Shown: positions 35,902-47,779 of the stretch, one piece after another | Layout of the letters: the number at the start of each line of letters is the position of its first letter | How positions within the stretch are numbered: position 1 is the stretch's first letter | DNA from: Viola odorata | Lineage: Eukaryota; Streptophyta; Magnoliopsida; Malpighiales; Violaceae | NCBI GenBank assembly: GCA_963691705.1 | Contig: OY829541.1 | Location: 47,881,661-47,945,660 of the forward strand | DNA length: 64,000 nucleotides | Reading direction: 5' to 3' | Notes under the pieces: generated by a model | The model's input: only the letters and a program-made list of their open reading frames with translations | Told to the model about the DNA's origin: nothing | Database searches by the model: none | Position numbers and translations under genes: made by a program

Positions 35902-37827
35902 TCACTGAGATGTGGAAGGTGGAGGCTTCGGGTCTTGCACAGAAGGTGCTGGTTCTTCTTCTTCATCAGAGGCGTCGCTGGAGTCGCTAGTGGTGCTGAA
36001 GTGGTCATTCACCTTGTTGCGAATGTGCGCAACAACTCTGTCTATGGCCTTGATGTAGGTGAAAGTCCCTTCTAAGTGTGCCTGGATGAACTTGTACTTG
36101 GCGTCCTGTTGCTCCATGAACTTGTCCAGCCGTTCCTTCTGTGCTAACTCAAGACTCGCAAACAGGGATTGCTGTTGATCCACAATCCGCTGCATCTGCT
36201 TTTGAGAGGAGTCTTGAAAGTCGTGAAATAACTTCTGATTTGCCGTGAAAGCGTCGAGCTGGATCTGCACAAGCTCAAGGAATTTGTTGGCCCATTCTGG
36301 AAGTCTAGGGTGGTCAGGATCAATGCCGAGGCTATTGGTCTGCTCAGGCATCTGGTCATCTTGGCCAAGATTGGGCTCCTCTGCTGCACCGTCGATCTGA
36401 ATTGGCTTAACCTTGAAGTTCCCATTGATCCTCTTCCCATAGAGGTGATCTGGTACTGGGGTAAATCCTGTATTAAAGCATAGATAGCCTTTTTCCTCGT
36501 GGAAATGACCCATTTGGTCAAAAGCCCTAAGATCCATGATCTTAATGGCACAGGATTTATATAAATTCAAATCTATACCCCTAGCAGTAACAGTCAAATG
36601 GGAAATCAGAGTTCCTAGAATCATTCTAGGAAGAGAATCACATGCTTTTATCTGCCTAGCAATCCAATAGCCAAGATTAACTCTTTTCTCATGCAGCATG
36701 CACCAAAGCAAAAATGTCTCAAGTTTTGAAATATTACCCGAGACTGTGGTCTTGGCCGAGAGGTTGATTGAAAGGATCCTTTGGAGAATCCTCAAGGTAG
36801 GATCTCGGATCTGGTGAGCCTTAGAATTTTTATTTAGCTTAGCCGCATGGTCACCAATCAATTCTCCGTATGTCACTGCCTTATCTCAATCCGGGGGATA
36901 ATCAGTCAGGGCATTTGCATATTCATCAGACTTGAGGCCATCCTCAGTCACAAAGCCAAGCAACAGATTAAAATCATCAATGGAAAAGTGACACCACTTA
37001 TCAAGCAAACGGAAGTGCACAACATCACTAGCACTCAGATCAGGAAAAGCTCTACCATTAGCATACAATCTCTCCTGATCTAACCAGAAAGAGGAATGAA
37101 ACTCTAAACATAATTCAGCATAAGCAGGCATGCATAGATAGAAAAAACAATCCCACCCAAGATTGGAAATAAACCGCCTAACTCTATTTCCTATCCCCAA
37201 GTCATCAAGAAAGGAAAAATCAAGGACAGCAAACTGAGTTATCTCACAGGCATGCTTTTCAGTCAACTTAGCCCTAAAATCAGGAGTATCATGCCTCAAA
37301 CAGCCTTTCAAAGAGTTCAAGGGCGGAAGGGTGATTACCTTGGCAGTCTTAGCCGCAGGCTTGGCCAAGACTGCAACCTCATCAGCTTCAGAGTCTGGGC
37401 CAAGATCGACCTCATCAACTTTCTTCTTGCCCTTGGCAGCCGCAAATCGCGTCCTCTTGGCTGGGGCAGATTCAACAATCAGTCCTGCCTTTCTCTTTCC
37501 TGATTTCTTTGATTTGGCCGAGCCTTCTTCACACTTAGGCTCGGAATCCGAAATCTCTTGAACCTCAGAGTCAATCGGCTTGCTAACCCTAGATTGGGTT
37601 TTGGGCTCGAGGACTGAAGTAGGAGTGGAGAGAATTTGCTTCGAAGAATCAGAGGCGGCTGCTTCCATGGACATGATTGTCCTTGCGATATCTAGCGCTT
37701 CGTTGAGGTTTTGTGGCAAATCCTCCTCTGGATTCGTTAGAGAGGGAGATCGCGAAGGGGTAGGAGATTTCTACTTAATCGGGGTGGATTTCACTTTCTT
37801 TGTAGATGATCGCTTTGATTTTCCCAT
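35902..37827 (-). pseudogene. Element A ATHILA-type extra ORF, two premature stops
   Basis: The minus-strand frame starts at ATG 37827 (MGKSKRSSTKKVK) and remains in one register to 35902. It is broken by TAG at 37773-37771 and TGA at 36888-36886. The core contains GWDCFFYLCMPAYAELCLEF, HQIRDPTLRILQRILSINL and KRVNLGYWIARQ, which match the extra ORF of element C block for block. A coiled-coil/acidic tail follows. This belongs to the ATHILA ORF family found downstream of pol in Athila elements and sometimes called env-like. Its function is not established, and I see no clear signal peptide or transmembrane segment. Confidence 0.82.
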
Positions 37828-38364
37828 GCTTTAATGCTGATTGATCGTGGGTTTTAAGTAGGAGAGTGGAAGAGTGGAGAGAATTTAGCTGAGGTGATTG
37901 CGAAAGATAAGAGAGAGAGGGCGAAATTTTAGGGATTTTGTGTTTGTGGGAGGTAAGGAGACTGATTCTTGGCAGATAATTATTAATTAAGATTTGGAAA
38001 AATTAATTTCCAAATCATGATTAATAATTACAAAAAATGTGACCGTTATCCCTTCTTTTTCTCCTCCATAGAACACGCTTCTTTTCTTTTTCTTCCTTTA
38101 TCTCCGCGTGTCAATCAACCCAAGGCTGAATAAAATGTGGCTAAGATCAAATATACTCCTCACCACACTTAGATCCTCAAAATCACTCCTGAAAATTATT
38201 TTTCTTTCATATACTCCCTGAAAAATTTAGCAAAGGAAAATTAATCAGTAGCACTGGCAAAATTTGAATGATAAGTTTATTCGAGATAATTAAAATTAAA
38301 AGGGCATGGATTGCCTCCCATGTAGCGCCCTAGTTATAGTCCTAGGCATGAATTTGCTATTCTT
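37828..38364 (-). other. Element A spacer between pol and the ATHILA ORF
   Basis: About 540 bp of non-coding sequence; plant elements of this type often splice the downstream ORF from a subgenomic RNA, but I could not define an intron here. Confidence 0.5.
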
Positions 38365-41300
38365 TTAATGAATCTTAGGTGGGGCTTCAATCGCCTGATT
38401 TTCCTGAAACGTAGGAAATCCTTCTAGGAATGGTTTTAGTCGTTGTCCATTGACCTTGAACTCAATCCCTGTTTTTTCATTCTTAATATCCACTGCACCA
38501 TGAGGGTAGATATTAGTGATAACATATGGACCTTCCCATTTGGTTTTGAGCTTACCTGGGAAGAGCTTAAATCGCGAATTGTACAGAAGGACTTTTCCCC
38601 CAAGTTGGAGATTTTTCTCAACAATCTTACTGTCGTGATATGTTTTCATCCTGATCTTGGCTAAGAGCTGGTTATCATATGCTTGATTCCTCAACTCTTC
38701 TATTTCGTGGATTTGGAGTTTCCTTTCCTCACCTGCTTGGTCGTACCTTAGATTGCATTTCCGAATTGCCCAATAAGCTCTGTGTTGCATACCTACTGGT
38801 AGGTGACAAGCTTTTCCGTACACCAGTTTGTAAGGAGTCATTCCTATGGGGGATTTGTAAGCTGTCCTATACGCCCATAGTGCATCATCTAACCTTTGGC
38901 TCCAATCTCGTCGATCTAAGCCAACAGTCTTAGCTAAGATCGATTTGACTTCTCTGTTTGATACCTCCGCTTGGCCATTTGACTGAGGGTGGTATGCTGT
39001 GGAGACTTTGTGGGTTACTCCATACTTCTTGAAAAGGGAAACAATAATACTATTGCAAAAATGTGTGCCTCGGTCGCTAATGATCCCACTAGGCATGCCA
39101 AATATGTTCAAAATGTTAGTTTTCAAAAATGAAACAACAGTTCTAGCATCATTGGTCCTAGTTGCCTTAGCTTCTATCCATTTAGACACATAATCTACAG
39201 CAAGCAATATATATTGCTTTCCATCCGACATAGGAAATGGCCCCATGAAATCAATGCCCCATAGATAAAAAATCTCACAATTTAATATAACATTCATGGG
39301 CATTTGATTTCTAGCGCTTATGTTTCTTATCTTTTGGCATTCAGGACATGTCTTACAAAACATATAACTATCATGGAATAGAGAGGGCCAATAAAATCCT
39401 GATTCTAGGACTTTTAAGGCTGTCCTCTTAGCTCCAAAATGTCCACCACATGCATAAGAATAACAAAATCTTAAGACCGATGGAATTTCAGTTTCAGGAA
39501 TGCATCTTTTAATCAACTGATCAGACCCGATCTTCCAAAGGTAAGGATCATCCCAAATGAAATACTCGATGTCATGCTTAATCTTAACCTTTTCTTGAGC
39601 CGTTAGGTCTCCATGGTGTTTTCCCGTGGCTAAGAAATTGACTAGGTCGGCAAACCATGGTCTAATTACCTGGACGACAAATAGATGTTCGTCTGGAAAA
39701 TCATCCTTGATTGGTTCTGAATCAGCCTTCACAAAGCATCTACTTAGGTGGTCCGCAACTAAGTTCTTCTTTCCTGCTTTGTCTTTAATCTCCAAATTAT
39801 GTTCCTACAAAAGTAAAACCCAGCGGATCAGTCTTGGCTTAGATTCGGCTTTTGTCAGGAGATACCTTAAGGCTGCGTGGTCAGAAAAGACTACGACTTT
39901 TGTTCCCATCAAATACGATCTGAATTTGTCCAAAGCGAAGATTATTGCGAACAATTCTTTCTCCGTTGTGGTATAGTTCTTTTGCGCATCGTCAAGCATC
40001 TTTGAGGCATAGTAGATCACGTGTGGATCTCTACCGTTACTCTGCCCTAGAACCGCACCAACAGCCGAGTTACTAGCATCACACATCAATTCGAATGGTA
40101 GGTTCCAATCTGGGGCTTGGATGATTGGGGATGATATGAGTTTCTCTTTGACCTTGTCGAACGCTTCTTGGCAAGACTTGTCAAAATTGAAGTCCACTTC
40201 TTTTTGCAAGAGTTTGCACATTGGCTCCGCTATCTTCGAGAAATCTTTGATAAACCTGCGATAAAACCCTGCATGGCCCAAAAAACTCCTAACCTCACGC
40301 ACGCATGAGGGGTAAGGCAAGGTTTTGATAACGTCAATCTTAGCCTGGTCAATTTCTATACCTTTCTTAGAAACTACATGACCTAAGACAATACCTTGTT
40401 CAACCATGAAATGACATTTTTCATAGTTAAGAACAAGATCAGTGGCCACACATCTTTTTAAAATATGTTTCAGTGTCGTTAAGCATTTATCAAAATCATC
40501 ACCATAGACGGTGAAGTCATCCATAAACATTTCAATACCCTTTTCCACATAGTCTGAAAAAATACTAACCATACATCTTTGAAAGGTGGCCGGTGCATTG
40601 CACAGTCCGAATGGCATCCTCCTATATGCAAAGGTTCCGAAGGGACATGTAAATGTCATCTTCTCTTGGTCTTCTAATGCCACTGAGATTTGATGAAATC
40701 CTGAATAACCGTCCAAGAAACAGTAATGGGACTTCCCAGTCAATCTTTCCACCATTTGGTCGATGAATGGCAATGGAAAGTGATCTTTCCTTGTGACTTG
40801 GTTAAGTCTGCGGTAGTCTATGCAGACTCTCCATCCGTTCTGAATTCTCGCGGTTCTCTTTACTCCATCCTCACCTTCAGTCATGGTAGTACCTGTCTTT
40901 TTGGGCACAACCTGCACAGGGGAAACCCATGAACTATCAGAGATTGGGTATATAATTCCAGCATCAAGTAATTTGATGATTTCTTTCTTGACAACTTCCA
41001 TCATCGGAGGGTTAAGCCTCCTTTGGGGTTGTCTAATAGTTTTCTTATCCTCTTCCACATGAATTTTGTGGGTACAAATGGTTGAGGATATGCCCTTGAT
41101 GTCTGCTAGAGTCCACCCAATAGCCTCTTTATGTTCCTTCAAAATGCTCGTCAATCTTGTCTCTTCTTCGCTAGAAAGCTTAGTTGAGATTATTACTGGG
41201 AGGGTTTTGCCTTGGCCTAGATAGGCGTACTTAAGGTGTTCTGGTAACTCCTTAAGATCTAGCTCGGGTGCCTGCACAATGGATGGTAACATCTCAGAGT

Positions 41301-41779
41301 TAGATAAGCTAAACAATGGACAAGGTGTGGTTTCCTTCACTGGTTCAGTCTCATGAAAATTCGTTAAGATCTCCCTAAGATCCTCTCGGTTTCCTACTCG
41401 GTCTTCCATTTCTTCCAGCGTCTTAGCTGAGATACTTCTGCTTAAGACAAAATCAAGTGGGTCAGTAGCATTTAAGTCTGCAGTTTCTTCCTCAATAGGG
41501 TATAAGATATCAATAAAATTAACATTATGTGTCTTATTATGATAATTTAATCCCTCCTTCATGTAGAACTTAATCGTGCTTCCAAAGAATTCTAAAATAA
41601 TACTACCTTCATAAACGTCTATCTTTGCTCTAGTAGACCTAAGAAAAGGTCTACCTAAGAGCACATCACTCTTCCCTTTGTCTATAAATACCCTCACATT
41701 TTCAGACAAGAGGGTAAGCTTAAGATAACGTACTGAACCCTTGCCACTTTTACTACTCACACTGACTTTGCCATCGGAG
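38365..41779 (-). pseudogene. Element A pol (protease end, RT, RNase H, integrase), one internal stop
   Basis: One register on the minus strand from the break at 41779 to 38365. First comes the tail of the protease region ([20 protein letters not shown]). The reverse transcriptase follows, with [20 protein letters not shown] and [12 protein letters not shown], then RNase H ([16 protein letters not shown]). A TAG at 39807-39805 splits RNase H from the integrase. The integrase has the zinc finger ([29 protein letters not shown]) and DDE residues in [10 protein letters not shown] and [14 protein letters not shown]. It ends in a short [12 protein letters not shown] tail with no chromodomain, as expected for Athila. 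With a stop and no gag it cannot support its own movement. Confidence 0.88.
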
Positions 41780-41914
41780 TGTTTACGCCGGAGACCCCCT
41801 CCGGCGCATTGCAGGTGACGAAGACCCCCAGTACAGTGTTCCCGACCTCCCCAGATCAAGCCAATCCTGCTCAGTACCCCTCAGACTCTTATCAAATGGT
41901 GCTTTCATTGAGAG
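41780..41914 (+). repeat. Candidate short 5' LTR and primer-binding site of element B
   Basis: A 115-bp stretch starts TGTTTACGCC at 41780, exactly where element A sequence stops, and ends CTTATCA at 41894. Two bases later comes TGGTGCTTTCATTGAGAG (41897-41914), the primer-binding-type sequence common in Tat elements. A perfect 8-bp stem, CGCCGGAG/CTCCGGCG (41786-41806), lies near the start. 115 bp is far below usual Tat LTR length and no TATA box is visible, so this may be only the end of a deleted LTR. Confidence 0.5.
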
Positions 41915-41983
41915 CTTTGGTTGATTAAGTGAGTTTTCCTTAGTAACCAAGCTCTGTTTTTTCTTTCTGAGAGTCGAAGGATC

Positions 41984-43635
41984 ATGGCTTTAGATTCAGA
42001 ATCCACGCCCCCTCATACTCGTGGCGGTTACGCGCGTAGGACACTTTTTTCCACGTCTTCGTCCAGTACGTATGTCACATCACCTGAAACCTCCTCTGCG
42101 CAGACAGACTTTCTTTTCGGATTGACAGTTGGCACATCGTTTTCTCAACCGGGTACCCCGTTTTCTCAAATGAGTACTCCGTTTTTGCAAATGGGTTCCC
42201 TTGCTTCCTCAATGGGCGCCCCATTTTCTTACGTGGGCGGATCCAGTCACTCCGTCCCTCCACTTGTAAGTTCTGGGAGGGATAACCTCGCTACCCCCTC
42301 GGTAAGCTCGATGTTAGCTCTTCGTGCCCACTTGGATTATTTGATCGGGATGGCCCCAGGCCCCACTTCTAGTACCGCGGCATCAGGTGTGCCTCCTCGA
42401 GTTATTTTTACTCCATCTATCGTCGCTGATCGACCAGTCTCGCCTCGACGCCAGATGAGTGTCCCTCTGACCTCACCTGCGATAAGCACGCCATTCGACT
42501 TCGCGCAACTGGCAGGCGGACAGGAGGAGCACTACATACCGCGGATTCCTGTCTCTCAAGTAGAGCGGCCACTAGATGAATACGGAGAGCGTTGGGACTG
42601 CAGAAGAGAGGGAGTCGGTAGAGAGGTATCTATGGAGCGGAGTGAGAGATCAGGCAGTAGGAGGCGTCGATCCCGTTCGCCCAGGAGTCGCAGCCGGTCT
42701 CTCCGGTAGCATCGTACCCCGGAGCCTCGAGGACACAGGCGACACCTGGACATGTCCCCTCCTCGTCATAATCGTGAGATCTTGGATGACACCGCTGGTC
42801 ATCCTTTCACCCACCGTATAAGGCACCACAGGGTCGACCGACGTGTCAAGCTCCCCACGGAGTCGTACGACGGCACCAGAGACCCCATTTCACATCTCAA
42901 CAAGGTGAAGGACTTTGTTCAGTTTCAGACGCACAACGACGCGGCGTTGTGTCAAATATTCATCATGACCTTGTCAGGAGTGGCTCGCCTCTGGTTTGAA
43001 GGGCTTCCCGCTCGATCAATTGACAATTTCCAGCAACTAGAGGCCAAGTTTAAGAGCCGCTTCAGCACAACTATCCCTATTCGAAAACCGCGGCAACCTT
43101 GTTTGATATATGTAGAAAGCCAGAGGAGTCTTTGAATAGTTATCTGGGTCGCTTTGATATGGAAATATCGTTGACCCCCAGTATCACTAGTGATTTTGCT
43201 ATAGAAGCTTTGAAGCGGAATTGTGGTTATGGGAAGCTGAGAGATACGTTGATGGTAGACCCCCCAACGACCTTAGATGCGTTAAGGTTGAAGGCCCACA
43301 ATTACACGAGAATGGAAGAGGAGGAGTATAGAAGCAGAATGCGGGATACCCCCCAGAGCGCCCCTCCTGCTCCTGCGGCTCAAGCCAGTATGGCCCACGA
43401 TACCCGTCCAGGTGATGAGTACACCCAGCGGAAAGATTACATTCCCAAGGCGTCGAGCCGCCAGAAGGGTAACTTCTCTAGAGGAAGGGGCGACGGTCTG
43501 AATGTTCAGCGACAGGCGGATCCCCCTAAGGGTCGAGCATACGATCCCAACCTTCCTCCCCTTACACTCCCACGAGCAGAAATCTTAGCCATCATTCAGC
43601 AGCGGAACTGCCGATTCGCTATCCCGCCCCTGTGA
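41984..43635 (+). pseudogene. Element B gag, one stop and two frameshifts
   Basis: The start MALDSESTPPHTRG at 41984 is followed by a Ser/Thr/Pro-rich segment and an Arg/Ser tract. A TAG at 42707-42709 interrupts the frame, which resumes with the capsid region (ESYDGTRDPISHLNKVKDF, ALCQIFIMTLSGVARLWFEG). Near 43087 the register shifts by one base and continues as EESLNSYLGRFDMEISLTP. A second shift near 43626-43630, in a run of C, joins it to the nucleocapsid and protease frame. This is a decayed Retrotrans_gag gene. Confidence 0.82.
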
Positions 43636-46600
43636 AGCTAGGGGTGGTCATGGGAGGAAGGGAAGTCGCGTTTTGTAAATTCCATAAGGTTAAGGGGCAT
43701 TCTACAGAGGCATGCAGGGAGTTAAAGTTGGCAATAAAGCGACTGTTGGAAGAAGGCTACCTTGGAGAGTTTGCCACTCGAATGAGAGAAGAAACCAGGA
43801 GCGACCCCTCGTGCGGAGCACTAGGCGACCATCAATTGCCTCCTCCCCCTAGGAGCGGCAGAACTTCTGGCACAAGGGGAAAAGAGTTGCTGATGATGCA
43901 TGATGAGGATATTCCCATCATCAACATTATCGCTGGTGGCGCGTCGTTCCTGGACGAGATTACCCCGACAACGCTCTTGATAGGAGAGAAGCGAAAACGG
44001 GAAGGCCAGCCGACAAAAAAGGGAGCGATTGATGCGCTGGACAGGATGGTAATATCTTTTTCGGAAGAGGATGAGAAGGGCGTCGTCTTCCCTCATAATG
44101 ATGCGTTAGTAGTCACACCGGTTATTGGGAGCCATGGGGTGCGAAGGACCCTCATTGATAACGGCAGTGCGGTAAATCTATTCTCGTTGGAAACATATAA
44201 TCTCATGAAATGCCCTACCAACGAACTGGCGCCCTGCAAGAAACCAATTATTGGAGTGGACGGCATCCCTATACCTATAATTGGAATCACAGCGCTGCCT
44301 GTGTATTTCAGAGAAGACGCGTCGAAACGATCAGAAGAATTGATGTTCTTGGTCGTAGATCTCATCCTACCGTATAATGCCATTCTAGGGCGGCCATTCC
44401 TCAATCGTTTTGGGGCCGCGGTATCTCAGAAACATCTCAGGATGAAATACCCCTCGTGGGAAGGGGTAGTATCGATCAAGGGTGACCAAAAGCTAGCCGT
44501 CGAGTGCTACTCGCTCATGATTCAAAAAAGCTATGATCAATATGTGTGTGTGGCAGCGGACCCCTACGAGCAAAGGGATGAAAGGCGAACCCAGCCAGTA
44601 GATGCGATGGTACCCATCCCTGTCCAAGGTAATAATAAGGCGAGCTTCCAGGCTAGCGACAAGCTGACCCTTGAGAAGAGAGCACAATTGGCTCGGCTGT
44701 TGAACAAGTGCAAAGGAGAGTTCGCATGGAAACCAGCGGACATGCTTGGCGTGTCCAGGGAAGTGGCTGAGCATCGACTCAATGTCGACCCACACGCCAC
44801 GCCAGTTCAACAGAAGCGGCGAGCATTCTCTGCTGAAAAGGCGGTGGTGATTGATAAGGAGATAGCGAAATTGTCAGATGCGGGATTCATCCGAGAAGTT
44901 CAATATCCCACTTGGCTGGCCAACCCCATCTTAGTCCGCAAGCCCAACGGAGACTGGCGCATGTGCATTGATTTCACCAACTTGAACAACGCTTGCCCTA
45001 AGGACTGCTATCCGCTCCCTCAGATTGATCAGTTGGTCGATCAAGCGGCAGGGTACGCGTATTTGAGTTCCCTGGACGCCAATTCTAGATACCACCAAAT
45101 TCCTATGGCCAAGGAGGATGATGAAAAGACGACATTTATAACCTCGAAGGCCACTTATTGCTACACGGCAATGCCGTTCGGCTTAAAGAACGCAGGGGTG
45201 ACCTTCCAGCGTATGGCCAACAAAGTGTTTGAAAAGCAAATCGGGAGAAATGTAGAAGCATACGTAGACGATGTACTGGTCAAGAGTAGAAGTTTCAGTG
45301 ACCATCTGACCAATTTGCAGGAAGTGTTTGATACGTTAAGGAAGTACCAGATAAAGCTAAACCCCCGCAAGTGCGCGTTCGCATTTCAGACGGGAAAATT
45401 CCTCGGGTATGTGGTAAGCCAAAAGGGCATCCAACCGAACCCGTCAAAGATTAAGGCTATCCATGATATGGTATCGCCGCGAACCCTTCAGGAGGTTCAG
45501 AGATTGACAGGACGCGTCATTGCTCTAGGACGGTTCATCTCTAAGCAGGGCGAGAAGTGCTTGCCGTTCTTCAAAGTTATACACAAGAAAGCTCCTTTTG
45601 GGTGGACACAAGAATGCGAGGAGGCGTTCATGAGTTTGAAAGCTTACTTGTCGTCCAACTTGGTACTAACACGACCAGAGCCGGGCGACACTTTATTTTT
45701 GTACCTTGGCGTCGCAGACGAAGTGGCCAGTGCTGTTCTGGTTCGGGAGGATAATTACGCCCACCGACTCGTCTTCTTCGTCAGTCATGTGTTAAAAGAT
45801 GCCGAGGTGCGGTACACCCACCTTGAGAAGGTGGCGTTCGCCCTGATATAGTCCACACGAAAGATGGACAGATATTTTCAGGCCCATCCGATCATCGTGC
45901 TCACGGACCAGCCTTTGAGAAGGATTTTCAGGAAACCAGAATCCTCGGGGAGGATGTTGATCTGGTCAATTGAGCTAGAGCAATATGGACTACAATACAA
46001 AGCTCGGCCATCCGTAAAAGCTCAGGTTTTGGCGGATTTCATAGCCGAGTGTACATTTACTGGGGACAAGGCGGCGGAGCCGCTAGAGAAGAAAGAAAGT
46101 GATGCAAAGGTCCCACTCTCAGAGGTCCCAGCGGACATATGGGTCATCTATGTAGATGGCGCCAAAAATCAGGAGCTGGCAGGAGCTAGAATATACATGG
46201 TCGGGCCACACGATGTGCAGGTGCGGCACGCCATTAGAATCCTACAACCACTGTCTAACAACGCAGCAGAGTATGAAGCGTTATTGGCGGGGCTTAGAGT
46301 AGGAAGGAATCTCTTCGCCAAAACTGAGAACGACCGGGTAGCTGGAGCCCCACGGTTGATAATGCGAGGGGACTCCAAGTTGATAATTGATCAAGTCTTG
46401 GGACATTCCCAAGCTAGAGAACCGATCATGGCGCAATACCTCTCGAAAGTGAAAAGGGAGTTGGCAGAAATGGAACAAAGCGGTGTGTGTGTCACTTTCG
46501 AACACATCCCGCGGGAGGATAATACCAAGGCGGATAGTCTTGCCAAGACGACAGCCAATCAGGAGGCCGCTATTCCAGAGGACGTGCACTATGAAGAAAG

Positions 46601-47779
46601 GTCATTGTCGTCCTTCATGGAGGAACAGTTGTCGCTATGTGTAGAGGAGATCTAAAAGGATTGGAGGATCCCTGTGATAATTTTTTTGAAGCATGACGAG
46701 CTCCCAAGCGACAGTGTAGAAAAGAAAAAAGTATTGAAGCAAGCGGCGAGGTGCACTTATTATGATGGGGTGCTAATTCGGAGATGCTTCTCGCACCCGA
46801 CCGCAAAATGCATAACAGAACAAGAAGGCCTCCATACCCTGCGTGAGATCCATGAGGGCATCTGCGGCATGCATGTGTCGGGTGGTACCATGGCCGCGCA
46901 GGTGTTTCGGTCAGGATTCTATTGGCCCACTATTCGCAGGGATTGTAACAACTTTGTGCAGTCGTGCTATAGATGTCAAGAATTTGCCAAAATCCCTCGA
47001 CGACCTGCCACTGAAATATCTCAGATCGTGGCACCTTGTCCTTTTGCTAAGTGGGGAATCGATATTTTAGGCCCTTTTCCTAAGGCAAGGTCCCAACTGA
47101 AATTTGTAATTGTGGCAGTGGATTATTTTACTAAATGGGCAGAAGCAGAAGCGGTAGCCACTATTACGACGGAAAAGGTATGGCACTTCTTTAAGCACCA
47201 AGTGATCATGCGCTTCGGGGTGCCCCGCGTGCTAGTTAGTGACAACGGGGCGCAATTTACCAGCCGCTTCTTCAAGGAGCAATGCGAAGAATTTCAGATT
47301 GAACAGAGGTTCTCCTTTGTGGTGCATCCCCAGACTAATGGCCAGGCGGAGGTGACCAACCGAAGCATTCTGAGCGGCATCAAGAAAAATCTGGAGGGGT
47401 CGAAAAAGAAGTGGCCAGATGAGTTACCCTATGTAATGTGGGCTTACCGCATGACCGTCAAAACAAGTACGGGTGAGACGCCCTTTGCGATGGCTTTTGG
47501 TACCGAAGCGGTAACGCCTGTCGAAATTGGCACCCTAAGCTTGAGGGTGGAATATTTCAAGGAGGAATTAAATGAGGAGAGGTTACGAGCTAACCTTGAC
47601 ATGCTCTCTGAGGCGCGCGAGGAAGCTCTCTTGAAAATAATGCACTACAAAAGAAGAATGACGCGGTATCACAACAGACATGTTAAGGAGCGGCTGCTCA
47701 AAGCGGGAGACCTCGTGCTCAGGGATAAACGGGCGGCGGGCCAACGAATGTGGAAGCTCAGCTCAAACTGGGAAGGCCC
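43632..47779 (+). pseudogene. Element B pol, split by element C
   Basis: One register on the plus strand. A zinc-knuckle-like motif (CKFHKVKGHSTEAC) is followed by a protease (LIDNGSAVNLFS, then ILGRPFLNRFG). Then come the RT (WRMCIDFTNLNNACPKD, EAYVDDVLVKS), RNase H, an archaeal-type RNase H (VIYVDGAKNQELAGA, NNAAEYEALLAG, RGDSKL) and the integrase (HPQTNGQAEVTNRS). In-frame stops lie at 45849-45851 (TAG) and 46653-46655 (TAA). At 47779 the integrase C-terminus is cut by element C within WEGP. The dual RNase H places it in the Tat lineage. Confidence 0.88.

Larger units (their letters stand above)
33450..41779 (-). mobile_element. Element A: Athila-type Ty3/gypsy retrotransposon, 5' part missing
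   Basis: Read on the minus strand the order is pol (41779-38365), an ATHILA-type extra ORF (37827-35902), a non-coding segment and one LTR (34857-33450). This gene order is typical of the Athila lineage. The 5' LTR and gag are absent from the window because element B begins at 41780 within the protease region; the rest probably lies beyond B. Several in-frame stop codons show the copy is inactive. Confidence 0.85.
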
